Source of the DNA: Solirubrobacter pauli
Lineage (GTDB): Bacteria > Actinomycetota > Thermoleophilia > Solirubrobacterales > Solirubrobacteraceae
Assembly (NCBI RefSeq): GCF_003633755.1
Contig: NZ_RBIL01000002.1
Coordinates: forward strand, 744,001-808,000
Length of the DNA: 64,000 bases
Direction of reading: 5' to 3'
Every line of letters begins with the position of its first letter. Position 1 is the stretch's first letter. The notes beneath the pieces were generated by a model. The model saw only the letters and a list, made by a program, of their open reading frames with translations. It did not search any database and was not told the origin of the DNA. Positions 1 to 8,926 of this stretch are shown piece by piece. The position numbers and the translations under genes are program-made.

Positions 1-135
1 GGGGTCGCCCTTCTCGGGCTCACGCAGGTCGATCGACCCGAACCGCCAGCGCTCGCCCACCCCGTGGTCGCGCCGCAGGATCGCCGCCGCGGCGCGCAGC
101 TCGTCGGCCGACAGGGGGTCGAGCGGGTGGGTCAC
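1..135 (-). CDS. Copper-containing primary-amine oxidase, N-terminal fragment (cut by window edge)
   Basis: Only the first 45 codons lie in the window. The translation begins (GTG start) VTHPLDPLSADELRAAAAIL and continues to a WRFGSIDLREPEKGDP stretch, which is the typical N-terminus (N2 domain) of actinobacterial copper/topaquinone amine oxidases. These enzymes oxidise primary amines to aldehydes plus ammonia and hydrogen peroxide. The GTG start overlaps the TGA stop of the upstream aminotransferase gene by 4 nt (GTGA), so the two are translationally coupled. Pairing an amine oxidase with a GABA-type aminotransferase suggests polyamine or GABA breakdown (inference). The active-site Tyr and copper ligands lie outside the window and cannot be checked. 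Confidence 0.8.
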   Translation of the reverse strand, partial: MTHPLDPLSADELRAAAAILRRDHGVGERWRFGSIDLREPEKGDP

Positions 136-1367
136 CGCAAGGCGCGCTCCAGGACCTGGAGACCGCGGGCCAGCTCTTCGTCGGTGATGGTCAGCGGCGG
201 CAGGAGCCGGATGATATTCCCGCGCAGCCCGCACGTGAGCAGCAGCAGGCCCTCCGCGCGCGCCCTGGCGACCGCCTGCGCCGCGCGCGCCGGGTCGGTG
301 AGCTCGAGCGCGAGCATCGGCCCGAGGCCGCGGACCTCGCCGATCACCGGGTTGTCGATCGCCTCCAGCGCGGCGCGGAGCTTGACGCCGAGCGCTTCGG
401 ATCGCGGGCGCAGCTTGACGACCTCGTCGAGCACGACGTTCGCCGCCGCGCACGAGACCGGGTTGCCGCCGAACGTGCCGCCCAGGCCGCCGGGCCCGAC
501 GGCGTCCATGAGCTCCGCGCGGCCGGTCACCGCCGACAGCGGCAGCCCGCCGCCGAGCGACTTGCCCGACACGAGCAGGTCGGGCTGCGCGTCGTAGTGC
601 TCGATCGCCCAGACGGGGCCGGTGCGGCCGACGCCCGCCTGGACCTCGTCGTCGATCCAGAGGATGCCGTGGCGGTCGCAGATCTCCCGCAGCCGGCGCG
701 GGAAGTCCTCCGGGAGCGGGATGAAGCCGCCCTCGCCCTGGACGGGCTCGATGATCACGGCCGCGACCGTCTGCGGGTCCACGTGGGCGAGGAAGAGCTG
801 CTCGAGCGCCGCGATCGCGTCGTCGGAGGAGATGCCGGCGTACGGGTAGGGCGCGGGCGTGCGGTAGATCTCCGGCGCGAACGGGCCGAAGCCCTGCTTG
901 TACGGCTTGACCTTGCTGGTCAGGCTCATCGTGAGCAGCGTGCGGCCGTGGAAGCCGCGGTCGAACGTGACGATCGCGGGGCGGCCGGTGGCGGCGCGCG
1001 CGATCTTGACGGCGTTCTCGACGGCCTCGGCGCCCGAGTTGAGCAGGATCGACTTCTGCTCGCCGCCGCGGCACGGCGACAGCTCGCCGAGCTTGCGGCA
1101 GACGTCCACGTACGGCTCGTAGCCGGCGACCATGAAGCACTGGTGCAGGTACGCGTCGACCTGCGTATGGATGGCCGCGACGACCGCGTCGGGGTTGTGG
1201 CCGAGGTTCTGGCAGCCGATCCCGCCGGCGAAGTCGAGGTACTCGACGCCGTCCACGCCGGTGACCGTCGCGCCCTTGGCGCCGACGGCCTCGATCGCGG
1301 GGGCGCTGACGCCGCGCGCAACCCAGCGCTCGCGGGCGGATGAGGAGGGGATCTGCGTCGCGGTCAT
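132..1367 (-). CDS. gabT: 4-aminobutyrate aminotransferase (class III, PLP-dependent)
   Basis: 411 aa, the usual length for GabT. It transfers the amino group of 4-aminobutyrate to 2-oxoglutarate, giving succinic semialdehyde. Visible class III aminotransferase hallmarks are the SGAEAVENAVKIAR helix (about 111-124), FHGRT (139-143), IIEPVQGEGG (205-214), the PLP-contacting Asp in WIDDEVQAG (237-245), and the Schiff-base lysine in SGKSLGGG (Lys269). The ATG at 1367 was chosen because homologous sequence starts there; the open frame continues upstream only as low-complexity translation of the opposite gene. The next gene downstream is the amine oxidase, with a 4-nt overlap. The regulator at 1435 is divergent across 67 bp and probably controls this operon. 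Beta-alanine or another omega-amino acid could also be a substrate. Confidence 0.9.
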   Translation of the reverse strand: MTATQIPSSSARERWVARGVSAPAIEAVGAKGATVTGVDGVEYLDFAGGIGCQNLGHNPDAVVAAIHTQVDAYLHQCFMVAGYEPYVDVCRKLGELSPCRGGEQKSILLNSGAEAVENAVKIARAATGRPAIVTFDRGFHGRTLLTMSLTSKVKPYKQGFGPFAPEIYRTPAPYPYAGISSDDAIAALEQLFLAHVDPQTVAAVIIEPVQGEGGFIPLPEDFPRRLREICDRHGILWIDDEVQAGVGRTGPVWAIEHYDAQPDLLVSGKSLGGGLPLSAVTGRAELMDAVGPGGLGGTFGGNPVSCAAANVVLDEVVKLRPRSEALGVKLRAALEAIDNPVIGEVRGLGPMLALELTDPARAAQAVARARAEGLLLLTCGLRGNIIRLLPPLTITDEELARGLQVLERALR

Positions 1368-1434
1368 GGCCCGAGTGTCCTCTCCTCGCGCGCGGAGACT
1401 ATTGTGCGATCTCCAAATCTCGAACCCGTGACTT

Positions 1435-2745
1435 GTGCTCGTTCTCGCTGACCTCCTCGCCGCCGAAGAGCTCGGGCTGACGCTCGTGGCCGGCGGCGCG
1501 GACGCGCTCGCGCGCGAGGTCGCCGGCGCCCACTCGATCGACGTCGAGCTCCCGACCCGCTTCCTCGAGCGCCGCTGGCTGATGCTCACCGCGGGCATGC
1601 GGCTCCGCGGGAGCGCCGCGGCCCAGCGCGCGCTGATCGCCGAGCTCGACGAGGCCGGCATCAGCGCGCTCGGCATCGGGCTGGGGCTCGTCTTCCAGCG
1701 GCCGCCCCGCGCGCTGGTCGAGGAGGCGCGAGCGCGCTCCTTCCCGGTGCTGGCCGTGCCGCTGGAGACCGCGTTCCGCGACATCACCGGCTTCGTCGCG
1801 CGCTCCTCGCTGTCCGGCGACCTGCACCGCTACCAGCGCCTGACCGCGATTCAGCGCCACCTCGTCGACGCGTTGCGCGAGCCCGATCCCCGCACGGCGA
1901 TGGTCCAGCGCCTGGCGCGGATGCTCGACGCGGGCGTGCTCGTGCTCGACGGCCCGTCCGCGGGCGCGGTGCCGGACGCGGAGGCGATCCGCCGCCGCGT
2001 CGCCGAGCGCGAGTTCGAGGACGCCGGCTGGCACGTGGTCACCGTGCCGATCGCCGAGGCCGGCTGGCTCGCGGTGACGGCACGCCGCCGGGTCCCGCTC
2101 GCGCGCGCCGCGGCCCAGGCCGCGGTGCCACTGCTCGCCGCCACCGAACGTCTCGCCGAGCTGGCCCGCGACCAGGAACGCGCCGTCCGCGCGGCCCTGC
2201 TGGACGAGCTGCTCGAGCTCACGCCGGGCGGGGAGACGCGCGGCCTGGCGTCGCGCGCGGCGTCGTTCGGCGTGACGTTCCCGGCGCGCGTGGTGGTGTC
2301 CGACGCGCCGATCCCTGGGCTGCTCGTGACCCGGCGGAGAGACCGTTGGGTCGCTCTGACCCATGGTGAGCTGGGAGGGAGGCCGGTCCACGACGTCGCC
2401 GGCGTCCCGCGGTCCTATCGCGACGCCGTGCTCGCCCACGAGCGGGGGCTGGCGTCGTTCGAGGCGTTCGACCTGCCCGCGCTGCTGCTGGCCGAGGTCG
2501 ATCCCGAGCTGGTGCGCCCGCGCGTGGACGCGCTGCTCGACCCGTTGCCGGAGGCGGTGCTGACGGCGCTCGTCGAGTACTTCGCGCGCGATCAGGACGT
2601 CAACGCGGCCGCGGCCGCGCTGCACGTGCATCCGAATACGTTGCGGTACCGGCTCGGGCGCGTGGAGGCGTTGCTCGGGCGGTCGCTGAAGGCGCCCGCC
2701 ACGATCGCCGAGCTCACGCTCGCGCTGTCGACACGAGCCGCTTGA
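1435..2745 (+). CDS. PucR-family transcriptional regulator
   Basis: 436 aa with a GTG start. The N-terminal 120 residues match the PucR purine-catabolism regulatory domain (LADLLAAEELGLTLVAGG, then HSIDVELPTRFLERRWLMLTAG broken by a short turn). The C-terminal about 60 residues form the PucR-type helix-turn-helix (VNAAAAALHVHPNTLRYRLG). The middle is a GGDEF-like/CdaR-type region without recognisable catalytic residues. Members of the family act as activators of nitrogen-compound catabolism (purines, GABA, amines). Divergent orientation from gabT suggests control of the gabT-amine oxidase operon (inference). The 67-bp intergenic region contains TATTGT and TAGTCT hexamers that could serve as -10 elements for the two directions, but I see no clear operator. 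Confidence 0.85.
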   Translation: MLVLADLLAAEELGLTLVAGGADALAREVAGAHSIDVELPTRFLERRWLMLTAGMRLRGSAAAQRALIAELDEAGISALGIGLGLVFQRPPRALVEEARARSFPVLAVPLETAFRDITGFVARSSLSGDLHRYQRLTAIQRHLVDALREPDPRTAMVQRLARMLDAGVLVLDGPSAGAVPDAEAIRRRVAEREFEDAGWHVVTVPIAEAGWLAVTARRRVPLARAAAQAAVPLLAATERLAELARDQERAVRAALLDELLELTPGGETRGLASRAASFGVTFPARVVVSDAPIPGLLVTRRRDRWVALTHGELGGRPVHDVAGVPRSYRDAVLAHERGLASFEAFDLPALLLAEVDPELVRPRVDALLDPLPEAVLTALVEYFARDQDVNAAAAALHVHPNTLRYRLGRVEALLGRSLKAPATIAELTLALSTRAA

Positions 2746-2830
2746 GGTGGGGCGCGGCGACGCCGATCACCACGACGGCCAGCGCGCTGGAGGTGACGAG
2801 GAGATCCCAGTTGCGTCGCATGTGAGTCAT
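2714..2830 (-). CDS. Possible small single-pass membrane protein (38 aa)
   Basis: A 38-residue open frame starts at ATG 2830. It has a charged N-terminus (MTHMRRNWD), one hydrophobic stretch (LLVTSSALAVVVIGVAA, about residues 10-26) and a basic tail, the layout of a small single-pass membrane protein. Its 3' end overlaps the PucR gene by 32 bp in convergent orientation. No clear ribosome binding site is seen. It may be chance, but hydrophobic composition of this kind is unlike the Arg/Pro-rich shadow frames around it. No function can be assigned. Confidence 0.35.
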   Translation of the reverse strand: MTHMRRNWDLLVTSSALAVVVIGVAAPHLKRLVSTARA

Positions 2831-2973
2831 ATCGGCAGCCACGGTGCCAGGCGGTGCTTGGCGGCACCTTGGCTGGACCCAAGGACGATTACTACGGCTG
2901 CCCACACTCCGCTCGCCGGTTCCGCGCCGCGGGCTCACAGGGTGACCGCCACATGGGGGGACCGGGCGGTCCG

Positions 2974-2979
2974 TAGCTT
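2974..2979 (+). promoter_or_regulatory. Putative -10 element (TAGCTT), leaderless start
   Basis: TAGCTT ends 8 nt before the ATG at 2988, with no Shine-Dalgarno between. This spacing would put the transcription start at or next to the start codon. Confidence 0.45.
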
Positions 2980-2987
2980 CCCCGGCC

Positions 2988-5459
2988 ATGCGCCATCGCC
3001 CCCTCCTGACGACGCTCGCCGTTTCGACACTGCTTACATTCGCCGCCGCTCCGGCGGCCGACGCCAACTGGCTGGGCCTCCCGGGCCTGAACGGGTCCAA
3101 CGGGGCCTCGTTCGTCCGTGAGTACGCCACGGGCACGCCTCCGTCCACGATGTACGCCGCCACCGAGGCCGGGGGCGTGATGCGCTCGGTCAACAACGGC
3201 GTGACGTGGACGCCCTACAACACCGGCCTGGAGAACATCCCCGGCGCCAAGGACGTCCGCTCCGTCTTCACGAGCGGCACGACCGTCTACGCCGGCACGT
3301 CCGCCGGGCTCTTCAAGAACACGGGCGGCGGCTTCCAGCCGGTCGCCCAGGGTCCCGAGGCGGACCCGAAGAACCCGACGAAGCTCAACCAGGCCGTGCA
3401 GACCGTCCTCACCGCGGCGCTGCCCGGCAGCCCGATGCTCGCGGGCGTCGCCAGCGGCGGCGTCTACAAGTCCTTCGACGGCGGCGCGACCTGGAAGCCG
3501 CCGGCGCCCGGCAACGGCATGGTCAAGTCCGAGACGGTGTGGAGCCTCGGGTCGTTCAAGGACAACGGCGCGCTCGTCTACGCGGCGACGCAGAGCGGCA
3601 TCTACATCTCCGCCGACTTCGGCTCCACCTGGACGCTGTCCAACGACGGCATCACCGGCGTCACGCTGCGCGCCTGGGCCGACGACACGTACCCGAACAC
3701 CTACTACGCGGCCGGCTCCGGCGGCCTCTTCCGCTCGATCAACGCCGGGCTGACGTGGCACAGCATCAACGGCGAGGCCGGGCCGTACGACATGGAAGGC
3801 GGCACCGTCCGCGCCATCACCCAGTTCACCGGCATCCAGACCAAGCGCATCTACGCCGGCACCGACAACGGCGTCTGGGCCATGCAGACCGACAACTCGC
3901 CGCTGCCGGGCAAGGTCAAGTGGCGCAAGCTGACGACGACCGGCCTCGACAAGCCGATCATCTGGGGCCTGGTCAGCTACATCAACACGCCGGGCACGCT
4001 GATCGCGGGCAGCTCGGGCGGTGGCGGCTACGCGCTCACGCTCGTGCCGCCGATCTTCACCGGCACCAAGCCGACCCTGAAGGCGAGCACGCTCGAAGCC
4101 GGCTCCAAGCTCGAGCTGCTGTCGAACGGCTCCTGGACGGGCACGCCGACGATCGAGTTCAGCTACCAGTGGCAGGACTGCACGGACGGGACGTGCGACG
4201 ACGGCGACATCCCCGGTGCGACGGACCCCACGTTCGTCATCCCCGCCAAGGACCGCAAGTACCGGCTGAAGGTCACCGCCGAGAACGACTTCCCGACGGG
4301 CACCGCGGCTGTCGCCTACACGAACCCGACCGGCCTGACTCTCGGGAACCCCAGCAAGCTGCCGGGTGAGACCCAGTCGAACACGGGGTCGATCACCCCC
4401 GCCGGTGGAACCCCGCAGCCGGGCACGACCCTCACGGCGCAGGGGTGGCTGTTCAACCCGAGCGCGACCTCCACCTCGGTCCAGTGGTTCCGCTGCAACC
4501 TGCAGGGCGCGAGCTGCGTCAGGATCGAAGAGGCGAACGGCAAGACCTACACGCTGACCGACAGCGACGTCGGAACGACGCTGCGTGCCGCCGTGACCGG
4601 CACGAACGCCGACGGCTCCAAGACCCTCGGCCAGATGGGGCAGACGAACGAGGTCGTCGCCCCGAACCCGAAGCAGACGAGCGCGCCGACGATCACGGGC
4701 ACGGCCTACGTCGGCCACACGCTCATCTCCGGCGTCGGCACCTGGGCCTACCCCGGCACGCGCTTCGAACGCCGCTGGCAGCGTTGCGACGCCGACGGCA
4801 GCAGCTGCGAGACGCTCAGCGACAAGACCCCGTCGTACGTGCTCAAGGCCGCCGACCTCGGCAAGCGCATGCGCGTCGAGATCACGGTCGACTCCAACGC
4901 CGCCAACAAGAAGCCGGACGCGATCTACGCGCTCACCCCGCTCAGCGACGTGGTGACGAACGAGCCGATCGTCGAGCAGCAGAACGGCGGCGGCAATGGC
5001 GGCGGCGGCAACGGTGGCGGCGGCAACGGCGGCGGCGGTGGCGGCAACGGCGGCGGCAACGGCGGCGGCAACGGCGGCGGCGGGTCTCAGCCGGGCGACA
5101 CGATCGCCCCGGTGCTCGGCTCGGCCAGCGCGGTCGCGGCGAAGATCAAGACCGGCAAGCCGCTCACGCTGAAGGTCAACCTCTCCGAGGCCGGCTCCCT
5201 GTCCGTCCAGTACGAGCGCCTGAAGGCCGGCCGCAAGTCCGGCAAGAAGTGCAAGGCCGGTGGCAAGAAGGGCAAGAAGTGCACGCTCGTCACCAAGGTG
5301 GCCTCGTTCAAGGTGGCGGTCGGCGCGGGCCCGGGCAAGGTCGCCCTGCCCAAGAAGAAGCTCGCCGCCGGTGACTACCGCGCGATCGTCACCCCGATCG
5401 ACGCCGCCGGCAACAAGGGCGTGGCGAAGACCGTGAAGTTCAAGGTCACGAAGAAGTAG
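2988..5459 (+). CDS. Secreted beta-propeller (Asp-box) protein with Ig-like modules and cationic tail
   Basis: 823 aa. A signal peptide (about residues 1-26, ending AAPAADA) is followed by a sortilin/BNR-like propeller with Asp-box motifs [24 protein letters not shown] and SINAGLTW between about 60 and 260. About three Ig-like modules follow (about 360-660), each with a Tyr/Phe-x-x-x-W-x-x-C pattern such as YQWQDC, VQWFRC and RRWQRC and paired cysteines. Then come a GGGNGG linker (about 665-705) and a Lys-rich final domain of a type common in Thermoleophilia surface proteins. Binding to glycan or protein at the cell surface is inferred; no catalytic motif is visible. The start follows a probable leaderless promoter. 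The 3' end overlaps the convergent sigma factor gene by 14 bp. Confidence 0.8.
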   Translation: MRHRPLLTTLAVSTLLTFAAAPAADANWLGLPGLNGSNGASFVREYATGTPPSTMYAATEAGGVMRSVNNGVTWTPYNTGLENIPGAKDVRSVFTSGTTVYAGTSAGLFKNTGGGFQPVAQGPEADPKNPTKLNQAVQTVLTAALPGSPMLAGVASGGVYKSFDGGATWKPPAPGNGMVKSETVWSLGSFKDNGALVYAATQSGIYISADFGSTWTLSNDGITGVTLRAWADDTYPNTYYAAGSGGLFRSINAGLTWHSINGEAGPYDMEGGTVRAITQFTGIQTKRIYAGTDNGVWAMQTDNSPLPGKVKWRKLTTTGLDKPIIWGLVSYINTPGTLIAGSSGGGGYALTLVPPIFTGTKPTLKASTLEAGSKLELLSNGSWTGTPTIEFSYQWQDCTDGTCDDGDIPGATDPTFVIPAKDRKYRLKVTAENDFPTGTAAVAYTNPTGLTLGNPSKLPGETQSNTGSITPAGGTPQPGTTLTAQGWLFNPSATSTSVQWFRCNLQGASCVRIEEANGKTYTLTDSDVGTTLRAAVTGTNADGSKTLGQMGQTNEVVAPNPKQTSAPTITGTAYVGHTLISGVGTWAYPGTRFERRWQRCDADGSSCETLSDKTPSYVLKAADLGKRMRVEITVDSNAANKKPDAIYALTPLSDVVTNEPIVEQQNGGGNGGGGNGGGGNGGGGGGNGGGNGGGNGGGGSQPGDTIAPVLGSASAVAAKIKTGKPLTLKVNLSEAGSLSVQYERLKAGRKSGKKCKAGGKKGKKCTLVTKVASFKVAVGAGPGKVALPKKKLAAGDYRAIVTPIDAAGNKGVAKTVKFKVTKK
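4983..5088 (+). repeat. In-frame GGC/AAC low-complexity repeat (Gly-rich linker)
   Basis: About 105 bp of GGCGGCGGCAAC-type units encode GGGNGGGGNGG. It separates the Ig-like modules from the cationic C-terminal domain. Such tracts are prone to slippage, so its length may vary between strains. Confidence 0.8.
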
Positions 5460-6618
5460 CCAGCTCCTCGAGCCGGCGCCGGATCAACGCCTGCTCGGTC
5501 TCGCTCTCCGTCAGGGGAAGCGCGGCCGAGTAGGCGTCTCGTGCCTCCGCACGGCGGCCCAGCCGCCGCAGCAGGTCCGCCCGCACGGCGTGGAAGAGGT
5601 GGTAGGTCTCGAGCTCGAGCTCGTCGACCACCGCCAGCGCCGCGGCCGGCCCCGACACCTCGGCCACCGCCACCGCGCGGTGCAACGCGACGACCGGCGT
5701 CGGCGTGAACCGCAGCAGCTGGTCATACAGCGCGACGACCTGCCGCCAGTCGGTCACCCCCTCGCTGTGCACCGCGTTGATCGCCGCCTGGATCTGGTAG
5801 GGCCCGGGCTGGTTGCGGGCGAGGAGCCGCCGCACCAGCGCCTGGCCCTCGGCGATCATCGCGGCGTCCCACAGCGCACGGTCCTGGTCGCGCAGCAGCA
5901 CGCCGCCGTCGCGGGCCGCCCGCCGCGAGTGCACGAGCAGCATCAGCGCGAGCAGCCCCGCGGGCTCGGGCTCGTCGGGCATCAGCTCCACGAGCGCGCG
6001 GCCGAGCCGGATCGCCTCGTCGCACAGCCCGTGACGCGGCCCGACGTAGCCCTGGTTGAAGACCAGGTAGACCACGGCGAGGACGGCCTTCAGCCGTTCC
6101 GGCAGGTCGGCCTCGCGCGGCACGCGGTACGGGATCCGCGCGTCGCGGATCTTGCCCTTCGCGCGCACGAGCCGCTGGGCCATGGTCCCCTCCGGGACGA
6201 GGAACGCGCGCGCGATCTCCGCGGTGCTCAGCCCGCCCAGCAGCCGCAGGGTGAGCGCCACCCGCGCCGGCATGCCCAGCGACGGGTGGCAGCAGGTGAA
6301 GATCAGGCGCAGCCGGTCGTCCTGCACGGGACCGACCTCCTCGTGAGCACCGGCACGCTGCGCAGCGAGCAGCGCCGCCTGGGCCTGCCGGTCGTCTCGC
6401 GACGCCTCGCGCCGCAGCCGGTCGATCGCCCGCCGGCGCGCCGTGGTGATGATCCAGCCGGCCGGGCTCGGCGGGACGCCGTCGGCCGGCCAGCGCTCGA
6501 GCGCGACGACGAACGCCTCCTGGACCGCTTCCTCGGCGACGTCGATGTCGCCGAAGACGCCGACCAGGACCGCCACCGCGCGCCCGTGCTCGGCGCGGAA
6601 GGCATCTTCGACGTTCAC
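5446..6618 (-). CDS. ECF42-type RNA polymerase sigma factor with C-terminal TPR-like extension
   Basis: 390 aa, GTG start. The N-terminal half carries sigma region 2 ([20 protein letters not shown] through [18 protein letters not shown]) and region 4 ([20 protein letters not shown] followed by [17 protein letters not shown]). The C-terminal 200 residues form a helical, TPR-like extension ([50 protein letters not shown]). This length and layout, with a YCII/DGPF protein directly upstream overlapping by 4 nt (GTGA), define the ECF42 group, which has no classical anti-sigma factor. The extension is thought to be needed for activity in this group (established knowledge). The start at 6618 is fixed by the overlap; the frame upstream is antisense translation. 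Confidence 0.88.
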   Translation of the reverse strand: MNVEDAFRAEHGRAVAVLVGVFGDIDVAEEAVQEAFVVALERWPADGVPPSPAGWIITTARRRAIDRLRREASRDDRQAQAALLAAQRAGAHEEVGPVQDDRLRLIFTCCHPSLGMPARVALTLRLLGGLSTAEIARAFLVPEGTMAQRLVRAKGKIRDARIPYRVPREADLPERLKAVLAVVYLVFNQGYVGPRHGLCDEAIRLGRALVELMPDEPEPAGLLALMLLVHSRRAARDGGVLLRDQDRALWDAAMIAEGQALVRRLLARNQPGPYQIQAAINAVHSEGVTDWRQVVALYDQLLRFTPTPVVALHRAVAVAEVSGPAAALAVVDELELETYHLFHAVRADLLRRLGRRAEARDAYSAALPLTESETEQALIRRRLEELATSS

Positions 6619-6956
6619 CCCTGGAACGGTCGCACCTCGATCGGCAGGCCGATGATCCGCGCCGACTTGCGCCCCCACTCGAGCGCGGCGTCGAGATCCT
6701 CGGCCTCGATGATCGTCAGCCCGCCGATGTGCTCGTGCCCCTCGGGGTAGGGACCGTCGGTCATCAGCACCTCGCCGTCGGATGCCCGCAGGACGGTCGC
6801 GGTGCTCGCGGGCGCCAGGCCGCCCGCGAACACCCATGCGCCGGCGCTCTCCATCTCCTGCTGGAGCGCGGCGAGCTCGCGGCCCATCGCCTCGAAGTCG
6901 ATGTCGGCGGGCGGCTCTCCGTCGGGCTGGTGGACGATCAACGCGTACTGGGTCAT
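6615..6956 (-). CDS. YCII-related (DGPF) protein, ECF42 partner
   Basis: 113 aa. It starts [20 protein letters not shown] and contains the diagnostic [14 protein letters not shown] stretch (about 66-79), a variant of the DGPF motif, then an [13 protein letters not shown] helix. The fold is the ferredoxin-like YCII domain. DGPF proteins are encoded beside and controlled by ECF42 sigma factors; their biochemical role is unsettled. A strong Shine-Dalgarno (AAGGAGG, ending 7 nt before the ATG) supports the start. It is the first gene of a two-gene operon preceded by a promoter-like sequence at 6991-7017. Confidence 0.88.
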   Translation of the reverse strand: MTQYALIVHQPDGEPPADIDFEAMGRELAALQQEMESAGAWVFAGGLAPASTATVLRASDGEVLMTDGPYPEGHEHIGGLTIIEAEDLDAALEWGRKSARIIGLPIEVRPFQG

Positions 6957-6990
6957 GACAAGGCCTCCTTGGGCATCGTTTCACCCACTA

Positions 6991-7017
6991 CACGAACGGG
7001 ATCGGGCCAGATCGACA
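6991..7017 (-). promoter_or_regulatory. Putative ECF42 autoregulated promoter
   Basis: On the minus strand TGTCGA (7017-7012) is followed after 17 nt by CGTG (6994-6991). This resembles, from memory, the TGTCGA / CGA(T/C)-type -35/-10 reported for ECF42 targets. It sits about 20 nt upstream of the ribosome binding site of the YCII gene. Confidence 0.5.
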
Positions 7018-7059
7018 CCGCCGCGAAACTTAAACGTCCTGGACGTTGAGGTTCGCGGG

Positions 7060-7065
7060 TACCCT
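7060..7065 (+). promoter_or_regulatory. Putative -10 element (TACCCT)
   Basis: TACCCT ends 9 nt before the ATG at 7075 and no Shine-Dalgarno lies between, so a leaderless or near-leaderless transcript is plausible. It sits in GGGTACCC, which is palindromic. Confidence 0.35.
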
Positions 7066-7074
7066 TGGCCAGAG

Positions 7075-8019
7075 ATGCCCGACGTGGTGAGCGCTCTGGA
7101 GCGTGCCGTGGCGGGCCTGGTCGAGGCCGTCGCCGGCGTGTCGGCGGGGTGGCTCGTGCTGGGCGTGCTGCTGCACCTCGCCAACCAGGTGGCGCGTGGC
7201 ACCGGCTGGTTCGCGATCGTCAACGGCGCGGCCGAGCGGCCGCCGCGCATGCGGGACGTCGTCACCGCCTGGGTCGCCGGCGCCGGGGCGGGCGGGATCG
7301 TGTCCGCGCGCGGGGGCGACGCCGTGCGCGTCCTGCTGCTCGCGCGCCGGATGGACGGGCGGGGCAACCGCGCGTTCCTCACCGGCACGCTCGTCGCCGA
7401 GACCGCGGGGGAGACGGCGCTGGGGCTGGCCCTGCTCGCGCTGGCGCTCGCGATCGGCGTCGGCCCGGACGCGGCGCCGAGCGCCACGCTCGGCCTCTAC
7501 GCCGCGGCCGCCGTGCTCGCGCTCGTCGGCGCGGCGCTGCTCGCCCGCCGCAGCGCCAAGGTCTGCCGCTTCTTCGCCCGTGCGAAGGCGGGCTGCGAGC
7601 CGCTCAAGCACCCGCGCACCTACGCACGCCACGTGCTGCCCTGGCAGCTGCTCAGCCGCGTCTGCCGGCTCGCCGCGCTGGGCTGCTTCCTCGCCGCCTT
7701 CCACCTGCCGGCGACGTTCGCGGCCGTCCTGCTCGTCACCTTCGCGCAGTGCGGGGGACGGCTCGTGCCGTTCTCGCCCGCGAGCGTCGGCACCGGCGTC
7801 GCGATCCTCGCCGCCACGTTCGGCCCGGTCACGGGCACCTACGTGCCGCCGGCCGAGCTCGCCGCGTTCTTCGTCGGGACGAGCACGGTGCTGACCGTGG
7901 TCGGCACCGCGCTCGCGCTCGTGCTGTGCGCCGCTCAGGCCTCGGCGAACGCCGGGCCGAGGCTGGCGGGCGTCGGCCGCTTGATGCGGATCCGCGCCGC
8001 CATCAGCGCCAAGCCGTAG
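7075..8019 (+). CDS. Lysylphosphatidylglycerol synthase TM-region / flippase-like membrane protein
   Basis: 314 aa, about seven to eight hydrophobic helices. The pattern (GWLVLGVLLHLANQVARGTGW, then AGAGAGGIVSARGGDAVRVL, then LAETAGETALGLALL-like, ending with FSPASVGTGVAILAATFGP) fits the PF03706 family (UPF0104/LPG synthase transmembrane region), which includes flippase-like proteins without the catalytic aminoacyl-transfer domain. Transport or flipping of a lipid-linked substrate is inferred. The ATG at 7075 begins the homologous region, with no Shine-Dalgarno. The last 85 bp overlap the convergent PAP2 gene, and both reading frames look genuine there, so one C-terminus may have drifted. 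Confidence 0.7.
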   Translation: MPDVVSALERAVAGLVEAVAGVSAGWLVLGVLLHLANQVARGTGWFAIVNGAAERPPRMRDVVTAWVAGAGAGGIVSARGGDAVRVLLLARRMDGRGNRAFLTGTLVAETAGETALGLALLALALAIGVGPDAAPSATLGLYAAAAVLALVGAALLARRSAKVCRFFARAKAGCEPLKHPRTYARHVLPWQLLSRVCRLAALGCFLAAFHLPATFAAVLLVTFAQCGGRLVPFSPASVGTGVAILAATFGPVTGTYVPPAELAAFFVGTSTVLTVVGTALALVLCAAQASANAGPRLAGVGRLMRIRAAISAKP

Positions 8020-8717
8020 CCGGCGACCGCGGCCGCGATCCCGGCCACCGCGTCGAACACGAAGTGGTTGCCCGTGGCCACGACGGCCAGCGCGACGACC
8101 GGGCCCCAGAGCAGCGCGAGCGCCCGCAGGATCGGGTTCTTGAGCGCGGCGAAGAGGGCGAAGCCGATCGCGACGGCGAAGCCCACGTGCAGCGACGGCA
8201 CCGCGGCGAGCTCGTTGAAGAAGCTCGTCGAGAAGTTCGACGTCAGGCTCACGCCGGTCTGGGAGCTGATCGTGTCCTGGATCCCGATGCCCGCGAGCCG
8301 CGGCGGCGCGACCGGGAACAGGCCGTAGACCGGCACCGACAGCAGCCACGTCGCCAGGATCGTGTTGCGCAGCGTCGCGTAGATCGCCCACGACCGGTTG
8401 TAGAGGAAGATCAGGACCGCCGGGATCACGCCGAGCTGCGCGAGCAGGTACAGGCGGTTGAGGACCCACAGCACCCACGTGCCGTCGACCGCGTTCTGCA
8501 CCGAGGACTCCACGCCGACGCCGACCGCGTTCTGCAGGGCGACGATCCAGTGCGCGTTCTGCGTCGCGTCCGCGAGGTCGCCGATCGTGAAGAAGCGGGC
8601 GACCGTGTAGACGGCGTACGCGAGCAGGAAGAGCCCGATCTGCAGGCGGGCCCGGCGGGAGAAGGGCAGCCGCAGCGCGCTTGTGGGGCGGAAGGTCGTG
8701 GCGGCGAGCATGCACAT
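7935..8717 (-). CDS. PAP2-superfamily membrane phosphatase (AUR1-like)
   Basis: 260 aa with about six transmembrane helices. PAP2_3/AUR1-like motifs are visible: a PVAPPRL segment (about 129-135) where the first phosphatase signature sits, AAVPSLHVGFAVAIG (PSLHVG, the second signature with catalytic His), and ATGNHFVFDAVAGI (third signature, His and Asp). Members hydrolyse or transfer phosphate-linked headgroups of lipids such as phosphatidate, undecaprenyl-PP or inositol-phospholipids. An alternative ATG lies two codons inside the frame (8711). It is convergent with and overlaps the flippase-like gene, so the two might act on the same lipid (speculative). Confidence 0.75.
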   Translation of the reverse strand: MCMLAATTFRPTSALRLPFSRRARLQIGLFLLAYAVYTVARFFTIGDLADATQNAHWIVALQNAVGVGVESSVQNAVDGTWVLWVLNRLYLLAQLGVIPAVLIFLYNRSWAIYATLRNTILATWLLSVPVYGLFPVAPPRLAGIGIQDTISSQTGVSLTSNFSTSFFNELAAVPSLHVGFAVAIGFALFAALKNPILRALALLWGPVVALAVVATGNHFVFDAVAGIAAAVAGYGLALMAARIRIKRPTPASLGPAFAEA

Positions 8718-8877
8718 GAAATTACGCGCGCCTCCATCCGTTCACAGCCGTGGAGCCACCAGACCGCAGGTAGGGTCGAGAGCCGTCCGACAGGGGGTTA
8801 TCCCCACCCGATGTCCTCTTACCCTTCATCAGTCGCTTACTTTAGAGAAGTCGCTGGGAAATCTCTACAGAACGAGC

Positions 8878-8901
8878 GAGGGCGCCCCGGAGGGCGCCCT
8901 C
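8878..8901 (-). terminator. Hairpin terminator after the first secreted hydrolase gene
   Basis: A perfect 10-bp stem (GAGGGCGCCC / GGGCGCCCTC) with a 4-nt loop lies 26 nt past the stop at 8927. There is no strong U-tract. The rest of 8718-8926 holds no gene; it contains two AGTCGCT copies 19 bp apart and no convincing promoter. Confidence 0.7.
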
Positions 8902-8926
8902 GTCAGGCCGTTTTAGGCGGTGTCGA

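Noticed and set aside
4983-5088. GGC/AAC repeat as a minisatellite of independent interest
   Set aside because: It is in frame and encodes an ordinary Gly/Asn linker between domains.
8818-8877. AGTCGCT direct repeats and TAGAGA...TCTCTA dyad as an operator
   Set aside because: Neither neighbouring start lies at a promoter-like distance, and the dyad is only 6 bp with a long loop.
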